Below are positions 14,063 through 15,177 of a stretch of DNA of 15,177 bases, in pieces. The notes beneath the pieces were generated by a model that was given only the letters and a program-made list of their open reading frames with translations, was not told the DNA's origin and did not search any database. The first letter of the stretch is position 1. Every line of letters starts with the position of its first letter. Location of the stretch: the NCBI GenBank assembly GCA_002049785.1, contig MUKB01000007.1, positions 1 to 15,177 of the forward strand, read 5' to 3'. The translations under genes and the position numbers were made by a program. This DNA comes from Caldifarciminota bacterium 4484_100 (GTDB taxonomy: Bacteria; Hydrothermota; Tepidihabitantia; SM23-42).

Positions 14063-14554
14063 TTAATATGGTTTTACCTCATCATCATAGAGTGTGGTGG
14101 CAACGGATTGTCCCATCAACTCTATTGAGACAACTAATCTCCTGCGTTTATGGTCTTCTTTCAATAGGATGCCGATTGCCCCGGCCAGAGGTCCGGAGAT
14201 GACCTGGACCCTTGAACCTACGGTCAGAAATGGCAGGGGGTAGAGATTTCGATCACTATTGACAAAGATTCGTATCGATTCGATATCCTCATCCGGAATC
14301 GGCATCGGCCTTCCATTGCCGCAGATCTTTGCAAGCCCTGGAGTGCGATAGACCTTTATCCAATTCTCCTGGAGTTCATCTATTTCAACGAAGAGGTAGT
14401 TTCTAAAAAGTGGCCTTTTGATAAGAATCTTTCGGTCTTTGCGCCGGCTGGGTACAATAATCTGGGGTAAGAATGTGTTGAGCCCTTTATCGCTCAACAG
14501 CTTTTTGACCACCCGTTCGTGGTTGCATTTAGTATAGGCTGCATACCAACTCAT
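14063..14554 (-). CDS. NusG-family transcription (anti)termination factor, UpxY/RfaH/LoaP-like
   Basis: This 163-residue protein has a NusG N-terminal domain (about 1-98; starts MSWYAAYTKCNHERVVKKLL, with FLPQ and RPLFRNYLFVEID following) and a C-terminal KOW domain (about 109-163; VGSRVQVISGPLAGAIGIL). The 'WYAxYTKxxHE' start and 'PLFxxYLFV' motif are typical of specialised NusG paralogues such as UpxY, RfaH and LoaP rather than housekeeping NusG. Such factors ride on RNA polymerase and help it read through long operons. It is the first gene of the minus-strand operon, so it may act on its own transcript. This is an inference. GGAG (14563-14560) lies 5 nt before the ATG. The bioY start follows 38 nt after its stop. 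Confidence 0.88.
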   Translation of the reverse strand: MSWYAAYTKCNHERVVKKLLSDKGLNTFLPQIIVPSRRKDRKILIKRPLFRNYLFVEIDELQENWIKVYRTPGLAKICGNGRPMPIPDEDIESIRIFVNSDRNLYPLPFLTVGSRVQVISGPLAGAIGILLKEDHKRRRLVVSIELMGQSVATTLYDDEVKPY

Positions 14555-14569
14555 CTCAACTCCAGCCTA

Positions 14570-14597
14570 ATTATATTTAGATAATGATTTTTGTCAA
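14570..14597 (-). promoter_or_regulatory. Consensus promoter of the NusG-like/bioY operon
   Basis: On the minus strand TTGACA (14597-14592) and TATAAT (14575-14570) are both exact consensus hexamers, 16 bp apart. The predicted start is near 14563, the first base of the GGAG Shine-Dalgarno, so the leader would be only about 9 nt. A 15-bp palindrome lies 44 bp upstream of the -35. Confidence 0.75.
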
Positions 14598-14640
14598 GCT
14601 ATGACCGTCCTGAGTCCTCTCCACTTTTTCAAAAGCCCTG

Positions 14641-14655
14641 TAGAATAGTATTCTA
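14641..14655. repeat. 15-bp perfect palindrome upstream of the NusG-like operon
   Basis: TAGAATA (14641-14647), a central G and TATTCTA (14649-14655) form a perfect dyad. It lies in the divergent intergenic region, 44 bp beyond the -35 of the minus-strand promoter. It could be a regulator site or chance in AT-rich DNA. Confidence 0.5.
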
Positions 14656-14682
14656 TTTATTCAGAGATGCTGGGAAATCCGT

Positions 14683-14784
14683 TAGTCATTGAGTTACTGA
14701 GTCATTGAAACACCGATAGTCATTGAGTAATTAAGTCATTTAAAAAACATTAGTCATTATGTCATTGGTCAATCGTAAGTCATT
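14683..14784. repeat. Degenerate 34-bp tandem repeat rich in GTCATT
   Basis: Two 34-bp units start at 14683 and 14717, both with TAGTCATTGAGT then AGTCATT at the same offset. A third, diverged unit starts at 14751 (TAGTCATTATGTCATT). GTCATT occurs at 14685, 14701, 14719, 14735, 14753, 14761 and 14779, with spacings alternating mainly between 16 and 18. No gene is visible. Confidence 0.75.
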
Positions 14785-14809
14785 CTGAACCCTGTGCTGA
14801 GGAATCTCA
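14779..14809. repeat. Palindromic GTCATTCTGAAC element, copy 1 (divergent)
   Basis: It shares the flanks GTCATTCTGAAC and GAATCTC with copy 3, but the centre (CCTGTGCTGAG) is different and the hairpin is imperfect. It overlaps the end of the 34-bp repeat. Confidence 0.55.
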
Positions 14810-14826
14810 GTATTGTTTCTTTCATT

Positions 14827-14854
14827 GTCACCCTGAACTTGTTTCAGGGTCTCA
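14827..14854. repeat. Palindromic GTCACCCTGAAC element, copy 2
   Basis: The 8-bp arms ACCCTGAA (14830-14837) and TTCAGGGT (14843-14850) surround the loop CTTGT. The flanks GTC and CTC match copy 3. The arms differ from copy 3 by paired changes that keep the palindrome. Confidence 0.75.
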
Positions 14855-14930
14855 AAATTAAGTTAAAAGGAAAAAGGCAAAAGTTAAAAGTGATTAAAAA
14901 ACTAGAACACCATTTCGGAATTAAAGAAAT

Positions 14931-14958
14931 GTCATTCTGAACTCGTTTCAGAATCTCA
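14931..14958. repeat. Palindromic GTCATTCTGAAC element, copy 3
   Basis: The 8-bp arms ATTCTGAA (14934-14941) and TTCAGAAT (14947-14954) surround the loop CTCGT, with the same GTC and CTC flanks as copy 2. This looks like a dispersed palindromic repeat family of the REP type. Confidence 0.75.
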
Positions 14959-14973
14959 ATTCAATATTTTCAA

Positions 14974-15042
14974 CCAGACAAACCAGAAAAACGAGAAAAA
15001 CCAGAGAAACCAGACAAACTAGAAAAACCAGATAAATCAGAC
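14974..15042. repeat. 9-bp minisatellite, CCAGANAAA, about 7.7 copies
   Basis: Seven full units at 14974, 14983, 14992, 15001, 15010, 15019 and 15028, followed by TCAGAC, fit CCAGANAAA. The sixth base varies (C, A, A, G, C, A, T) and there are single changes at the second base in units 3 and 6. The repeat ends 2 bp before the -35 of the following promoter. In one frame it reads P-(D/E)-K repeats but has no start codon. Confidence 0.85.
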
Positions 15043-15044
15043 CC

Positions 15045-15072
15045 TTGACATTTTGCAAAATATTGCGATAAT
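15045..15072 (+). promoter_or_regulatory. Promoter of the truncated gene at the right edge
   Basis: TTGACA (15045-15050), a 16-bp spacer and GATAAT (15067-15072) form a strong promoter. The predicted start is near 15079, at the GAGGT Shine-Dalgarno (15079-15083), so the leader would be about 10 nt. Confidence 0.65.
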
Positions 15073-15088
15073 AAGGCAGAGGTAAATA

Positions 15089-15177
15089 ATGGATTGGGCC
15101 TGTATGTTTCTCTGGAGGTTATTTTGTGGAATTTGGCTGATAGCGACATTTGGCTATTGCCAGGTGCAATGGGAGCC
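15089..15177 (+). CDS. Probable exported protein, N-terminus only (cut by window edge)
   Basis: From ATG 15089 the frame stays open to the window end (29 codons). GAGGT (15079-15083) lies 5 nt upstream and a strong promoter precedes it. The peptide begins MDWACMFLWRLFCGIWLI and continues ATFGYCQVQWEP. One arginine is followed by a hydrophobic stretch and then polar residues, as in a signal peptide. Cleavage might fall near residue 24-25. The residues before C24 (F-G-Y) do not make a good lipobox. A second in-frame ATG at 15104 gives a five-residue shorter form. The mature protein lies outside the window, so no function can be given. Confidence 0.55.
   Translation, partial: MDWACMFLWRLFCGIWLIATFGYCQVQWE

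Noticed and set aside
14259..14286. Plus-strand TTGACA with a GATATC downstream
   Set aside because: It is inside the NusG-like coding sequence on the opposite strand and no plus-strand gene follows.
14683..14784. CRISPR-like array of 34-bp repeats
   Set aside because: Units are head-to-tail with no unique spacers, are strongly diverged, and no cas gene is present.
14911..14931. Hairpin CATTTC/GAAATG before repeat copy 3
   Set aside because: Six-bp arms with a 9-nt loop in A/T-rich DNA are expected by chance.
14941..15048. Open frame reading P-(D/E)-K repeats through the 9-bp array
   Set aside because: An in-frame TGA at 14938 and the absence of any start codon or Shine-Dalgarno leave it untranslated. 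A 9-bp repeat stays open in frame automatically.
15126..15137. GTG start preceded by TGGAGG near the right edge
   Set aside because: That frame reaches TGA after four codons. The ATG at 15089 in another frame stays open to the window end.

Overview
The window is about 15.2 kb of densely packed bacterial DNA of moderate to low GC. Its genes suggest an anaerobe: a ferredoxin-dependent 2-oxoacid oxidoreductase, AmmeMemoRadiSam-type proteins, nickel-pincer cofactor genes and a B12-binding-type radical SAM protein. Protein style and noisy simple-repeat intergenic DNA recall uncultured candidate phyla of the WOR-3/Stahlbacteria kind. That placement is a weak inference from reading alone.

Layout. 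(1) Positions 1-98, minus strand: the first 32 codons of a probable transposase/integrase. It has a promoter at 120-148 and two nested inverted repeats covering its control region. (2) Positions 230-8742, plus strand: one long operon behind a TTGACT-N16-TATAAT promoter. It holds a four-subunit 2-oxoacid:ferredoxin oxidoreductase of the VorB type (delta, alpha, beta, gamma), a TIGR03960/TIGR03936-type radical SAM fusion protein, ribonuclease G and a complete single-chain transketolase. Most junctions overlap by 4 nt (ATGA) or nearly touch. (3) Positions 8749-14554, minus strand, read from right to left: a NusG-family (UpxY/RfaH-like) factor, BioY, a Mth938/DUF498 protein, a Memo-AMMECR1 fusion, LarB, LarC, an ECF sigma factor and its zinc-type anti-sigma factor. 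The last four are linked by a 9-nt gap or 4-nt overlaps. The two operons converge with only 6 bp between stop codons and no visible terminator. (4) Positions 14555-15088: a divergent, repeat-rich intergenic region with a 15-bp palindrome, a degenerate 34-bp tandem repeat, three palindromic GTCAYYCTGAAC elements and a 9-bp minisatellite. (5) Positions 15089-15177, plus strand: the start of a protein with a signal-peptide-like N-terminus.

How the genes may work together. The plus-strand operon joins central carbon metabolism (oxidative decarboxylation of branched-chain or other 2-oxoacids to acyl-CoA with reduced ferredoxin; pentose-phosphate carbon shuffling) to an RNA-processing pair (radical SAM fusion plus RNase G). 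The minus-strand operon joins cofactor functions (biotin uptake, LarB/LarC nickel-pincer nucleotide synthesis) to poorly understood conserved proteins and to two layers of transcription control: a NusG paralogue at its head and a sigma/anti-sigma pair at its tail.

A recurring feature is that four promoter candidates have a 16-bp spacer. For three genes (and probably the transposase as well) the predicted start site falls on the Shine-Dalgarno sequence or the start codon, which suggests frequent leaderless or nearly leaderless transcripts.
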